Part shown: positions 1 through 8,004 of the stretch, in pieces
How the letters are laid out: each line of letters begins with the position of its first letter
How positions within the stretch are numbered: position 1 is the first letter of the stretch
DNA from: Leekyejoonella antrihumi
Lineage (GTDB): Bacteria; Actinomycetota; Actinomycetes; Actinomycetales; Dermatophilaceae
Length of the DNA: 64,000 nucleotides
NCBI RefSeq assembly: GCF_007845645.1
Contig: NZ_VCQV01000005.1
Span: forward strand, 1 to 64,000
Reading direction: 5' to 3'
Position numbers and translations under genes: made by a program
The notes under the pieces: model-generated
Seen by the model: the letters and a program-made list of their open reading frames with translations, nothing else
Told to the model about the DNA's origin: nothing
Database searches by the model: none

Positions 1-1
1 G

Positions 2-94
2 TACACGACCAAGGAAATCGACGCGCTGCCCCTGACCCGCCACGAATTCCACGGCGACTGGAACTACACGCTGGCACCACCCGACACGCCGTAA
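2..94 (+). CDS. Transposase C-terminal fragment, ISAzo13-like (partial, enters from left edge)
   Basis: Frame 2 is open from the window edge to a TAA at 92-94 and encodes 30 residues ending in a segment that contains RHEFHGDWNYTLAP. An 'H-(D/E)-FHG-(D/E)-WNYT' tail near the C-terminus is what I know from ISAzo13-type (Rhodopirellula-type) DDE transposases, so this is read as the end of such a transposase. Only the tail is visible, so whether the element is intact upstream cannot be judged. The next gene begins 33 bp later, so the end of the element and that gene's promoter probably overlap. Confidence 0.55.
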   Translation, partial: YTTKEIDALPLTRHEFHGDWNYTLAPPDTP

Positions 95-127
95 CCAACC
101 CACATTATTAGATCGCAGCCCCTAACT

Positions 128-1675
128 GTGACAGACCGAAACCCACATCAGACCGACAGTGCCCGCAACGATCGCCCGGCGGCAGCGCCCCGCGGCGCTC
201 GCTGGGGCAGTGCCCACGTGCGTTTTCTACGCCGGCAGTCCTTCCTCAAGCTCAAGCGGCGCAAGCCACCGCTGACCGAGGACAACATCACCGTCGTCGA
301 CCCGGCGACACTGAAGCGCGCCATCTCCGCGTCGGCTGTGGGCAACATGATGGAGTGGTTCGACTTCGGTGTGTACGGCTACCTGGCCGCCACCTTGGGG
401 AAGGTCTTCTTCCCCGGTGCCTCACCGGCGGTGCAGCTGCTGTCCACCTTCGCAACCTTCGCCGTAGCGTTCTTGGTGCGCCCCCTCGGCGGCCTGTTCT
501 TCGGTCCGCTCGGCGACCGGGTCGGACGGCAGAAGGTCCTCGCCGCGACAATGATCATGATGGCCATCGGCACCTTCGCCGTCGGCCTGATTCCCAGCTA
601 CAGCACCATCGGCATCGGTGCACCGATCCTGCTGCTCATCGCGCGCATGGTGCAGGGCTTCTCCACCGGTGGTGAGTATGGTGGCGCGACGACCTTCATC
701 GCCGAGTACTCACCCGATCGCAAGCGAGGGTTCCTCGGCAGCTTCCTGGACTTCGGCACGTTCATCGGCTACGCCCTCGGCTCCGGTCTGGTCACCGTGC
801 TGAACGGCTCGCTGGGCGATCAGACGATGCTCAACTGGGGTTGGCGCATTCCGTTCTGGGTCGCCGGACCGATCGGCCTGGTCGGCCTCTATATGCGACT
901 CAAGCTGGAGGAGACGCCGGCCTTCCAGGAGCAGCTCGATGCCCATGACGCGAAGGTCAAGCAGCAGGAGCAGCAGAGCGGCGCCCAGGAGATCAAGACC
1001 GTCTTCGTGCGCTACTGGCGACCGCTGCTGGTCTGCATCGGCCTCGTCCTGCTTTACAACGTCACCAACTACATGATCACGGCCTACCTGCCGTCGTTCT
1101 TCACCGAGACGCTCGGACGTGGGCAGGCCAGCGCGGACATGCTGGTGCTCTCCTCCATGCTGGTCGTGGTGGTGATCATCGTGGGCATCGGCCGGATCAG
1201 CGACAAGGTCGGGCGCAAACCGGTGTTCGCCTTCGGCGCGGTGGCACAGATCATCCTGGCCATCCCGCTGTTCAAGATGCTGGAGCACGGCGGCACCGCC
1301 GCCCCGTTGATCGCTTGCCTGGCCTTCGGGGTGATCCTGGCATGCTTCGCGGCACCGACTGCGTCGACCTTGCCGGCGCTGTTCCCGACCAAGGTGCGTT
1401 ACGGCGCGCTGTCGATCGGGTTCAACATCTCCGTGTCGGTATTCGGCGGCACCACTCCCCTGGTCACCGAGGGCCTGGTCAGCCTCACCGACAACAACAT
1501 GATGCCCGCCTACTACCTGGTCGGCAGCGGCATCATCGGTCTGGTCGCGGTGTTCTTCCTGCGGGAGTCGGCCACCCAGCCGCTCGCCGGCTCCTCGCCG
1601 CAGGTGGGCAGCAAGCAGGAGGCCGCAGCCTTGATCGAAACCGTTGACAGGCTGCCGGAGCCATCGGTCGCCTAA
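128..1675 (+). CDS. MFS transporter, metabolite:H+ symporter (ProP-like) family
   Basis: 515 aa membrane protein with about 12 hydrophobic segments. The N-terminal stretch with VGNMMEWFDFGVYGYLA followed by the loop GDRVGRQKVL is typical of the MHS branch of MFS (ProP, KgtP, ShiA), which imports osmoprotectants or organic acids with protons. A second MFS signature, GRISDKVGRKP, sits near the middle. The start used is a GTG; the first ~55 residues are hydrophilic and basic, as in several actinobacterial homologues. I see no clear Shine-Dalgarno sequence. The substrate is unknown; glycine betaine or proline is possible given the bet genes 10 kb away, but nothing links them directly. An IS end lies just upstream. 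Confidence 0.85.
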   Translation: MTDRNPHQTDSARNDRPAAAPRGARWGSAHVRFLRRQSFLKLKRRKPPLTEDNITVVDPATLKRAISASAVGNMMEWFDFGVYGYLAATLGKVFFPGASPAVQLLSTFATFAVAFLVRPLGGLFFGPLGDRVGRQKVLAATMIMMAIGTFAVGLIPSYSTIGIGAPILLLIARMVQGFSTGGEYGGATTFIAEYSPDRKRGFLGSFLDFGTFIGYALGSGLVTVLNGSLGDQTMLNWGWRIPFWVAGPIGLVGLYMRLKLEETPAFQEQLDAHDAKVKQQEQQSGAQEIKTVFVRYWRPLLVCIGLVLLYNVTNYMITAYLPSFFTETLGRGQASADMLVLSSMLVVVVIIVGIGRISDKVGRKPVFAFGAVAQIILAIPLFKMLEHGGTAAPLIACLAFGVILACFAAPTASTLPALFPTKVRYGALSIGFNISVSVFGGTTPLVTEGLVSLTDNNMMPAYYLVGSGIIGLVAVFFLRESATQPLAGSSPQVGSKQEAAALIETVDRLPEPSVA

Positions 1676-1693
1676 ACCGCTGCGGTCGCAGCA

Positions 1694-1733
1694 CGAAGGC
1701 GGGCGGGGTGCCTGAGCACCCCGCCCGCCTTCG
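1694..1733. terminator. Strong bidirectional terminator hairpin
   Basis: A perfect inverted repeat: CGAAGGCGGGCGGGGTG pairs with its exact complement, an extra C-G pair closes a CTGA tetraloop, giving an 18-bp stem. It sits between the convergent MFS gene (stop at 1675) and nrdJ (stop at 1748), so it most likely ends transcription from both sides. There is no long U-tract, which is common for actinobacterial hairpin terminators. Confidence 0.85.
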
Positions 1734-1747
1734 TTCGCCCGGGTCGG

Positions 1748-4627
1748 TCAGCTGCAGCCGGAGGTGCTGCCGCAACCCTCACACACATAGCAGCTGCCGG
1801 CCGGGCGCATCTTCGTGCCACAGGTCATGCACATCGGCGCATCCGCGGACTTGCCCTGGAACTTCTCCATGAGCTCGGCCGAGGAGTGCACCTCGCCCGA
1901 GGCCGCGCGCAAGGACGCAGCGCCCGTGCCCGACTTCAGATCCTGGGCATCCGCCTCGACCTCTGCGGACTTCCTCGTAGAGGCCGGCGCGGCGCTCTGC
2001 GAGTAGCTCTCGAGCTCACCGGCAACGTCCTCGTCGGACTCGTCCTGGTCGGTGGCGTCGGCATACGAACCGGTCTCGAGCTGCCGGGCGCGCTCGTCGG
2101 CGGTGTGGATGCCCATGAACGACCGCGTCTCGAAGTCCATGTGATCCAGCGCGAGTCGGCGGAAGACGTAGTCCATGATCGACTGCGCCATGCGCACGTC
2201 CGGGTCGTCGGTCAGGCCGGCCGGCTCGAACCGCATGTTGGTGAACTTCTCGACGTAGGTCTCCAGCGGCACGCCGTACTGCAGCGCCACGGACACCGCG
2301 ATCGAGAACGCGTCCATCACACCGGCCAGGGTTGAACCCTGCTTGCCGAACTTCAGGAAGATCTCACCGAGCTCGTTGCTGTCGTAGGTGCTCGCCGTGA
2401 GGTAGCCCTCGGCGCCGCCGACCGCGAACGACGTCGTCTGGGACGCGCGACGCTTGGGCAGGCGCTTGCGCACCGGCCGGTACTCCACGACCTTCTCCAC
2501 CGGTGCTTCGCTGTGACTCTTCTTGCCGTCCGACAGGGGCTGACCGACTTTGCAGTTGTCGCGGTAGACCGCCAGCGCCTTGAGCCCGAGCTTCCAACCC
2601 TGCAGGTGGACTTCGGCGATGTCCTCGACCGTTGCCGTCTCCGGCAGATTCACGGTCTTGGAGATCGCACCGGACAGGAACGGCTGGGCTGCGGCCATCA
2701 TCCGCACGTGGCCCATGGGGCTGATCGCCCGCTCGCCCATCGCGCAGTCGAAGACCTCGTAGTGCTCCTTCTTCAGCCCGGGCGCGTCGATGACGTGGCC
2801 CTTGTCGGCGATGTGCTCGACGATGGCCTCGATCTGCTCATCCTGGTAGCCCAGCTTCCGCAGGGCGCGCGGGACCGTCTGGTTGACGATCTGCATCGAG
2901 CCGCCACCGACGAGCTTCTTGAACTTCACCAGCGAGAAGTCCGGCTCAATGCCGGTGGTGTCGCAATCCATCATGAAACCGATCGTGCCGGTCGGCGCGA
3001 GCACGGAGGCCTGCGCGTTGCGGAAGCCGTTCTTCGCACCGAGCTCGAGGACGCTCTTCCATGCCTGTGTGGCGTAGCGGTGGATGTCCCCGTCCATCGC
3101 GTCGAGGGTGCGCACCTCGTCGTTGGCGACCTGGTGCTTGCGCATGACGCGCTGGTGCGCCTCGGCGTTGCGGGCGTACCCGGCATACGGGCCGACGATG
3201 CCGGCGAGCTCGGCGGAGCGCTTGTAGGCGGCGCCGGTCAGCAGTGAGGTGATCGCCGCCGCGAGCGACCGGCCGCCCTCCGACTCGTAACCGCGGCCGG
3301 TGGCCATCAGCAGCGCACCGAGGTTGGCGTAGCCGATGCCCAGCTGGCGGTAGTCGACCGTGGTCTCGCCGATCGCCTCAGTCGGGAAGTCCGCGAAGCA
3401 GATCGAGATGTCCATGGCGGTGATGACCAGCTCGACGACCTTCTGGAAGGTCGCGGCATCGAACGTGTCGTCGTCCCGCAGGAACTTCAGCAGGTTCAGC
3501 GAGGCCAGGTTGCAGGAGCTGTTGTCCAGTGACATGTACTCCGAGCACGGGTTGGACGCCGTGATCCGACCGGTCTCGGGGTTGGTGTGCCAGTCGTTGA
3601 TTGTGTCGTCGTACTGTATGCCCGGGTCGGCGCACTCCCATGCCGCCTTGTTGATCTTGCCGAACAGCTCCCGGGCGTCGATCTCCTCGATCACCTCACC
3701 GGTCTCACGAGCCCGCAGGCCGAATCCGGACCCGTCCTCGACGGCCTTCATGAACGCGTCGCTGACCCGGACCGAGTTGTTCGCGTTCTGGTACTGCACG
3801 GACGTGATGTCCTTGCCACCGAGATCCATGTCGAAGCCGGCGTCGCGCAGGGCACGGATCTTCTCTTCCTCACGTGCCTTGGTCTCGACGAACTCCTCGA
3901 TGTCCGGGTGGTCCACGTCCAGGACGACCATCTTGGCCGCACGACGCGTCGCCCCACCGGACTTGATGGTCCCGGCGGACGCGTCTGCGCCGCGCATGAA
4001 GGAGACCGGGCCGCTGGCGGTGCCACCGCTGGAGAGCAGCTCCTTGGAGCTGCGGATGCGCGAGAGGTTGAGGCCGGCGCCGGAGCCGCCCTTGAAGATG
4101 AACCCTTCCTCGCGGTACCAGTTCAGGATCGAGTCCATCGAGTCCTCCACGGACAGGATGAAGCACGCCGAGACCTGCTGCGGCGACTTGGTGCCGACGT
4201 TGAACCAAACCGGGGAGTTGAAGCTGAACACCTGGTGCACCAGGGCCCAGGTCAGCTCGTGCTCGAAGATCTCGGCGTCCTCGTCCGAGGCGAAGTAGCC
4301 GTGGTCCTTGCCGGCCTTCACGTAGGTCAGCACAACCCGGTCGACGAGCTGCTTGAGGCTGCGCTCACGCACGTCCGTGCCCAGCGCGCCACGGAAGTAC
4401 TTGGTGGTCACGATGCTCGACGCGTTGACCGACCAGAAGTCGGGGAACTCGACGCCGCGCTGCTCAAAGATCGTCTCGCCGGTCTTCCAGTTCTGCTGCA
4501 CGACATCGCGGGTCGACCAGGTCACCTCGTCGTAGGGGTGCACGCCCGGGGTGGTGAAGATCCGCTCGACCTTGATGCCGCGGTTCTTGCGACGATCCTT
4601 TGAGCGTGCGCCGGTCGTCTCCGTCAT
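1748..4627 (-). CDS. nrdJ: Adenosylcobalamin-dependent (class II) ribonucleoside-diphosphate reductase
   Basis: 959 aa enzyme that reduces ribonucleotides to deoxyribonucleotides using a cobalamin-generated thiyl radical, so it works with or without oxygen. The catalytic Asn-Cys-Glu core is visible as NPCSE (around residue 355), followed by NSSCNLASLNL; the first redox cysteine lies in VSACFILS. The C-terminus has a cysteine-rich tail (CMTCGTKM and CEGCGSTSGCS) typical of actinobacterial NrdJ. The start was set at the ATG preceded by GGAGGAACC; the open frame runs 300 nt further upstream into nrdR, but that part has no family similarity. It lies 85 nt downstream of nrdR on the same strand, the usual nrdRJ operon, and its regulation is expected to come from the sites upstream of nrdR. 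Confidence 0.97.
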   Translation of the reverse strand: MTETTGARSKDRRKNRGIKVERIFTTPGVHPYDEVTWSTRDVVQQNWKTGETIFEQRGVEFPDFWSVNASSIVTTKYFRGALGTDVRERSLKQLVDRVVLTYVKAGKDHGYFASDEDAEIFEHELTWALVHQVFSFNSPVWFNVGTKSPQQVSACFILSVEDSMDSILNWYREEGFIFKGGSGAGLNLSRIRSSKELLSSGGTASGPVSFMRGADASAGTIKSGGATRRAAKMVVLDVDHPDIEEFVETKAREEEKIRALRDAGFDMDLGGKDITSVQYQNANNSVRVSDAFMKAVEDGSGFGLRARETGEVIEEIDARELFGKINKAAWECADPGIQYDDTINDWHTNPETGRITASNPCSEYMSLDNSSCNLASLNLLKFLRDDDTFDAATFQKVVELVITAMDISICFADFPTEAIGETTVDYRQLGIGYANLGALLMATGRGYESEGGRSLAAAITSLLTGAAYKRSAELAGIVGPYAGYARNAEAHQRVMRKHQVANDEVRTLDAMDGDIHRYATQAWKSVLELGAKNGFRNAQASVLAPTGTIGFMMDCDTTGIEPDFSLVKFKKLVGGGSMQIVNQTVPRALRKLGYQDEQIEAIVEHIADKGHVIDAPGLKKEHYEVFDCAMGERAISPMGHVRMMAAAQPFLSGAISKTVNLPETATVEDIAEVHLQGWKLGLKALAVYRDNCKVGQPLSDGKKSHSEAPVEKVVEYRPVRKRLPKRRASQTTSFAVGGAEGYLTASTYDSNELGEIFLKFGKQGSTLAGVMDAFSIAVSVALQYGVPLETYVEKFTNMRFEPAGLTDDPDVRMAQSIMDYVFRRLALDHMDFETRSFMGIHTADERARQLETGSYADATDQDESDEDVAGELESYSQSAAPASTRKSAEVEADAQDLKSGTGAASLRAASGEVHSSAELMEKFQGKSADAPMCMTCGTKMRPAGSCYVCEGCGSTSGCS

Positions 4628-4712
4628 GACTGGTTCCTCCGTGAACTCGAGTGCTTGATGTGCAGATGGTGTGGTGCCTGGGTATGCCGTGTGGTTGCGC
4701 GGGTGCGACGTT

Positions 4713-5240
4713 TCATCCATCATCTCGCCGACCACCGACAACGCCTTCGGCATCGCCTGGTGGCCCGCCGTCTTCAGGGTCGCGCCGGTCGGCGTCGCGT
4801 TCGGCCCGCAGCAGCGTGATGGCGGACTCGAAGTCCTCCAGGTTGTCGAACGCCTGATAGACGCTCGCGAACCGCAGGTAGGCGACCTCGTCGAGGCTGC
4901 GCAGCGGAGCCAGGATCTCCAGGCCGACATCGTGCGCGTCGATCTCCGCCGCGCCCTTGGCCCTGATCAGCTCCTCGACCTGCTGGGCGAGCAGCGCCAG
5001 GTGGTCCTCGGACACCGGGCGCCCCTGGCATGCCTTGCGCACACCGACGAGCACCTTCTGGCGACTGAACGGCTCACTGGCGCCGGACCTCTTCACGACG
5101 GTCAGGCTGGCCGTCTCCATCGTGCTGAACCGCTTGCCGCAGCTGGGGCACTGGCGGCGGCGCTTGATGAAGGTGCCGTCCTCGCTGGTGCGACTGTCGA
5201 CCACGCGGCTGTCATCATGACGGCAGAACGGGCAATGCAT
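4713..5240 (-). CDS. nrdR: Transcriptional repressor NrdR
   Basis: 175 aa. The N-terminus [17 protein letters not shown] and a second CPSC pair form the NrdR zinc ribbon; the central ~90 residues form the ATP-cone that senses ATP/dATP. NrdR represses ribonucleotide reductase genes by binding paired NrdR boxes. The start is the ATG of MHCPFC, preceded by GGAAGGAG; an upstream in-frame start at 5306 would add 22 unrelated residues. First gene of the nrdR-nrdJ operon. Two candidate NrdR boxes lie ~140-190 bp upstream, so the operon is probably autoregulated. The last ~20 residues are acidic and glycine-rich. Confidence 0.96.
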   Translation of the reverse strand: MHCPFCRHDDSRVVDSRTSEDGTFIKRRRQCPSCGKRFSTMETASLTVVKRSGASEPFSRQKVLVGVRKACQGRPVSEDHLALLAQQVEELIRAKGAAEIDAHDVGLEILAPLRSLDEVAYLRFASVYQAFDNLEDFESAITLLRAERDADRRDPEDGGPPGDAEGVVGGRRDDG

Positions 5241-5298
5241 GACGGCTCCTTCCAGACCTCGTCGTCGGCATGGCGACGAGTCGTCCCACCGCTTCGTC

Positions 5299-5318
5299 CC
5301 GGGCATGAGAATGCCCGG
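5299..5318 (-). other. Hairpin in the nrdR leader
   Basis: CCGGGCAT and ATGCCCGG form a perfect 8-bp stem with a 4-nt loop about 60 nt before the nrdR start codon, and would be present in any transcript starting at the NrdR-box region. No U-tract follows, so it is not an obvious terminator. Its role is unknown. Confidence 0.5.
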
Positions 5319-5331
5319 CAGGGCGCGAGGC

Positions 5332-5396
5332 TGTGGAGTCCTCAGTGGACATCCTGTGGAAACTCAGTGGACATCTTGGGGACTATATGTGGACGA
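5332..5396 (+). promoter_or_regulatory. Phased array of six DnaA-box-like 9-mers
   Basis: Six 9-mers resembling TGTGGACAA (complement of the DnaA-box form TTGTCCACA) all point the same way: TGTGGAGTC (5332), AGTGGACAT (5344), TGTGGAAAC (5355), AGTGGACAT (5366), TGGGGACTA (5377) and TGTGGACGA (5388). Start-to-start distances are 12, 11, 11, 11 and 11 bp. Two units lie in an exact 13-bp direct repeat, CTCAGTGGACATC, with a 22-bp period. Individual matches are 6-8 of 9, so each would be a weak site; the regular spacing is the main evidence. Units 5 and 6 overlap the upstream NrdR box. Whether DnaA binds here is inference. Confidence 0.45.
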
Positions 5397-5424
5397 CTTA
5401 CATCGCTGTAACTACTAGATGTAG
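5383..5424. promoter_or_regulatory. Two NrdR-box-like operators, 32 bp centre to centre
   Basis: CTATATGTGG (5383-5392) and CTAGATGTAG (5415-5424) each match 8 of 10 core positions of the NrdR box (CwAtATaTwG). Their centres are 32 bp apart, about three helical turns, which is the usual arrangement of paired NrdR boxes. They lie 143-184 bp upstream of nrdR. The operon promoter is expected to overlap them on the minus strand. Confidence 0.65.
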
Positions 5425-5555
5425 GGATCGTATGCACTTGACGCCACCAATGCAAGAGCCGGCGCGAGCCGCTTCAAAGCCGCAGGTCACAGCCCCGGAT
5501 CCAGCGCGCCAACGGCGTGGCGTGGCCCACGACGACCGCCTCGCCGAGCGGCCTC

Positions 5556-5564
5556 TGTGGATAA
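5556..5564 (-). promoter_or_regulatory. Perfect DnaA box (TTATCCACA)
   Basis: The plus strand reads TGTGGATAA, an exact complement of the strong DnaA box TTATCCACA. It is ~160 bp beyond the weak 9-mer array and in the same orientation. A single 9-mer can occur by chance, so it counts mainly together with the array. Confidence 0.4.
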
Positions 5565-5752
5565 CCTCAGGTGCGGTCCGCGGCCTGCGGCAGACTGACA
5601 GCACGCCGTAAAACAGGGCCGCAGACCTGCCGCTCCCTCGAGTAGCGGCCGCCGGGTCCCGATCTTTACCAAGACTTTAAGGTTTCGACCCACCCCGGGC
5701 CGCGGGTCTCGCAATAATCAGCGGTTCGCGGAAGGCAACCAGGGAGGCTGTC

Positions 5753-6382
5753 ATGTCCATCCGACCACATCTGACCGCGCTGGCCCTCGCGACGAGCGTG
5801 ACCGCAGTCGCCGGCTGCTCCGGCTCGAGCGACGCGGGATCCTCACCGACGAGCACGACCACCGCCGATGCGAGCACGAGCACCGCATCCGCACCGCCGC
5901 CAACGACCACCGTCAGCCCGCCTGCCACCAGTAGCACCGGCACGGCGGCCGGAGCACCCGGAGTCCCCGAGCCGGCCCGCCAACACACGACCCCTGGCGC
6001 CATTGCCTTCACCAAGCACTACATCGACAACGTCAACAAAACTGGTCTACATCCGAAGATAGGAGTACTAGAAGCGCTTGCGGCTCCGACCTGCAAAACC
6101 TGTAACAATCTCGCAGACAGCGTAACGACGCTAGTCTCATCGAAACAACACTATTCCGCCGAAGTCGAAATAATACGCTCCGCCCATCGAGTGACTGGCG
6201 AACCAGGCATGGTAATTGAGGTCCTAGTCGACCAACCAGAAATCTCGGTGTTGAATCAGAATGGATCAACCTCTCGATCCGTGCCATCAACGATCAATTC
6301 AGGATTGGTATTCTTCCTAGATTGGACGAAGGCGGGTTGGCGGGTTCACGAGATAAAGATTGACAATTCGCAGGCATCATGA
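5753..6382 (+). CDS. Secreted lipoprotein, DUF6318-like
   Basis: 209 aa. The first ~25 residues are a signal peptide ending in the lipobox VAGC, so the mature protein should be lipid-anchored at the outer face of the membrane. A Ser/Thr/Pro-rich linker of ~50 residues follows, then a globular domain of ~140 residues that includes LAAPTCKTCNNLADSV, as in the DUF6318 family; its function is unknown. The second half of the gene is visibly richer in A and T than its surroundings. The stop overlaps the next start (ATGA), so the two genes are translationally coupled. Confidence 0.8.
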   Translation: MSIRPHLTALALATSVTAVAGCSGSSDAGSSPTSTTTADASTSTASAPPPTTTVSPPATSSTGTAAGAPGVPEPARQHTTPGAIAFTKHYIDNVNKTGLHPKIGVLEALAAPTCKTCNNLADSVTTLVSSKQHYSAEVEIIRSAHRVTGEPGMVIEVLVDQPEISVLNQNGSTSRSVPSTINSGLVFFLDWTKAGWRVHEIKIDNSQAS

Positions 6383-7281
6383 CGGCGGCAACAGTAGCGC
6401 TGGCAGCTATAGCGATTCTGCTTCCACCCGTGGTCGCAACAGATCCAGCCAACGATCCTGCATCCAACACTCACGGCTGCGTCGGTGTAGGAAACTGCGG
6501 CGTAGGTGGGGGTGGAGCATATGTTGGAATGCCGGCCAACGAAGTCAACAACCTGCCGAAGACGACGAAGGCAGAGTACAAGAAGCACACGGTGACCGTG
6601 GCCTACCAGTATCGAACACAGCCGATCTGCAAGAACGGCGACGATCCCGCGCACGGCTGCGTCGCGAACTATGGCATCTGCATCCCACTGATAAACGCAA
6701 GTGGCCCGTTGGTCACGATCAGCCGTCGCACCGTCCTACCGGAGAATGGGCACGGGCCGTGGGACAACGTTGGAACCACGTGCTACGCGACGCTGGTCCC
6801 CAATACCGAGAACAAACCGCAGCTCACCCTTGCCATGATCAAGGCGGCGTGGACCAAGACGCTATTTGCCAAACCCGACGTGAGCATCCAACCCGTCGGC
6901 AATCGCACCCTGGTGACGCTGCCGACCTACTTCAGCCTGAACTGGCCCAGGGCCGGCTATCAGCCCGACGAGATCAGCACCGTCACCCTGCTCGGCCACG
7001 GCGTGCGCATCAAGCCGACCTTTGTGCACAACACCTTCACCTTCGGCGACGGCACGACGAGCGGAGTCACAACGTCCAGCGGCGGCCCCTACCCCACCGG
7101 CGACATCACCCACGCCTACGACAAGGCCGGGACCTACACGACCTCGATCACGACGGCCTACGGCGGGCAGTTCAGCGTCGACAACGGACCCTGGACCACC
7201 ATCCCCGGCAGCATCAACATCACCGGTGCCGGCACGCAGCTTCGGGTGGTGACCGCAACCAACCGGCTCGTCAATCACTGA
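6379..7281 (+). CDS. Exported protein with a PKD-like C-terminal domain
   Basis: 300 aa. A hydrophobic N-terminal segment (residues 3-20) looks like a signal peptide. The C-terminal ~90 residues contain TFGDGTTSG followed by HAYDKAGTYTTSITTAY, the pattern of a PKD (immunoglobulin-like) domain that usually mediates binding outside the cell. Several cysteines in the first 140 residues could form disulfides. It overlaps the DUF6318 lipoprotein gene by 4 nt, so both are probably made together at the cell surface. No catalytic motif was recognised. The first ~150 bp are AT-rich like the end of the preceding gene. Confidence 0.7.
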   Translation: MTAATVALAAIAILLPPVVATDPANDPASNTHGCVGVGNCGVGGGGAYVGMPANEVNNLPKTTKAEYKKHTVTVAYQYRTQPICKNGDDPAHGCVANYGICIPLINASGPLVTISRRTVLPENGHGPWDNVGTTCYATLVPNTENKPQLTLAMIKAAWTKTLFAKPDVSIQPVGNRTLVTLPTYFSLNWPRAGYQPDEISTVTLLGHGVRIKPTFVHNTFTFGDGTTSGVTTSSGGPYPTGDITHAYDKAGTYTTSITTAYGGQFSVDNGPWTTIPGSINITGAGTQLRVVTATNRLVNH

Positions 7282-7314
7282 CGGCGAACCCGCGACAGGC
7301 GGGAGCTACGCCGC

Positions 7315-7707
7315 CTACCGCGGAATGCGCAGCGTCTGCCCTGCGTGCACGTCCAGCGTGTTCATCCGGTTCAGGACCTGCACGCGCACCACGGCCTCGT
7401 CGATGGGCAGCTGCGGCAGCGCGCGGTGCGCGATCTGCGACAGGGTCTGGCCGGACGTCACGGTCACCGTCGGCAGCGCCGCATCTCCTGCCGGTGCCGC
7501 CATGGCCCGCATCACGCCGAACCCGCCGAACAGCAGCGCGGCGAGGATGGAACAGGTGATCATCAGCCGGCCACGCCGGGTCATCCGCAGCCGACGCCGC
7601 GCATACGTGCGACACGGCAGGGCCGCTTCGCCGGTGGGCATCGACCGCAGGTGCCGACGACGCGGCGTGACGGTTGCCGGTGTCTCCCAAACAGTGATCG
7701 CGCTCAT
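7315..7707 (-). CDS. LysM protein divergent from lexA (DivS/ChiZ-like, SOS-induced cell-division inhibitor)
   Basis: 130 aa. A basic N-terminal tail is followed by one transmembrane helix (around residues 50-70) and a C-terminal LysM domain (VTVTSGQTLSQIA to AGQTLRIPR) that binds peptidoglycan. In actinobacteria the small membrane protein encoded divergently from lexA (DivS in Corynebacterium, Rv2719c/ChiZ in Mycobacterium) halts division during SOS; position, size and domain layout fit that role. The start is the ATG preceded by GGTGGAGGATGAG; the longer frame back to 7899 would cross the LexA boxes. A LexA-box-like site lies ~91 bp upstream. Confidence 0.8.
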   Translation of the reverse strand: MSAITVWETPATVTPRRRHLRSMPTGEAALPCRTYARRRLRMTRRGRLMITCSILAALLFGGFGVMRAMAAPAGDAALPTVTVTSGQTLSQIAHRALPQLPIDEAVVRVQVLNRMNTLDVHAGQTLRIPR

Positions 7708-7797
7708 CTCATCCTCCACCTCTCGCGGCGCCTGGACGGCCGCCGTTGCTCCTGACCAACCGATCCCCGCATCCGCATCTGTCGCACATTCGTACGA

Positions 7798-7813
7798 TAG
7801 AACCTTTGTACGA
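7798..7813. promoter_or_regulatory. LexA (SOS) box 1
   Basis: TAGAAC-CTTT-GTACGA matches 10 of 12 defined positions of the actinobacterial SOS box TCGAAC-N4-GTTCGA. It lies in the divergent promoter region, nearer to the LysM gene. Confidence 0.7.
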
Positions 7814-7850
7814 TGTATAGCACGGGCGTTCGAAGTTGTCGACACGCGTG

Positions 7851-7866
7851 TCGTACACGTGTTTGA
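7851..7866. promoter_or_regulatory. LexA (SOS) box 2
   Basis: TCGTAC-ACGT-GTTTGA also matches 10 of 12 consensus positions. It lies nearer to lexA, 139 bp before the chosen lexA start, and is the likely autoregulatory site. Confidence 0.7.
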
Positions 7867-8004
7867 AAACTCTGTGCGAACCTCGTAGTCTTGTCTCACA
7901 GACAGAACTCAAGCACCGACCACCGACAACCCCGCCGCGGGAGGCTCAGATCCCAGCAATGGCGCGGGGCTTCGCGAATCGGGGACGACAGGACGGCACA
8001 CACC

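Larger units (their letters stand above)
5241..5752. other. Intergenic region between divergent nrdR and the DUF6318 gene
   Basis: About 510 bp without a credible gene; the short open frames on both strands have no recognisable family. It holds, from left to right, a perfect 8-bp stem hairpin in the nrdR leader (5299-5318, CCGGGCAT/ATGCCCGG), a phased run of TGTGGA-like 9-mers (5332-5396), two NrdR-box-like sites (5383-5424), a perfect TGTGGATAA 9-mer (5556-5564) and the promoter region of the lipoprotein gene. I looked for the conserved B12-box of a cobalamin riboswitch in the nrdR leader and did not see it. Confidence 0.7.

Noticed and set aside
5241-5400. Cobalamin riboswitch before nrdR-nrdJ
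   Set aside because: Expected by the B12-dependent enzyme, but no B12-box or characteristic stem set was seen; NrdR boxes explain control better.
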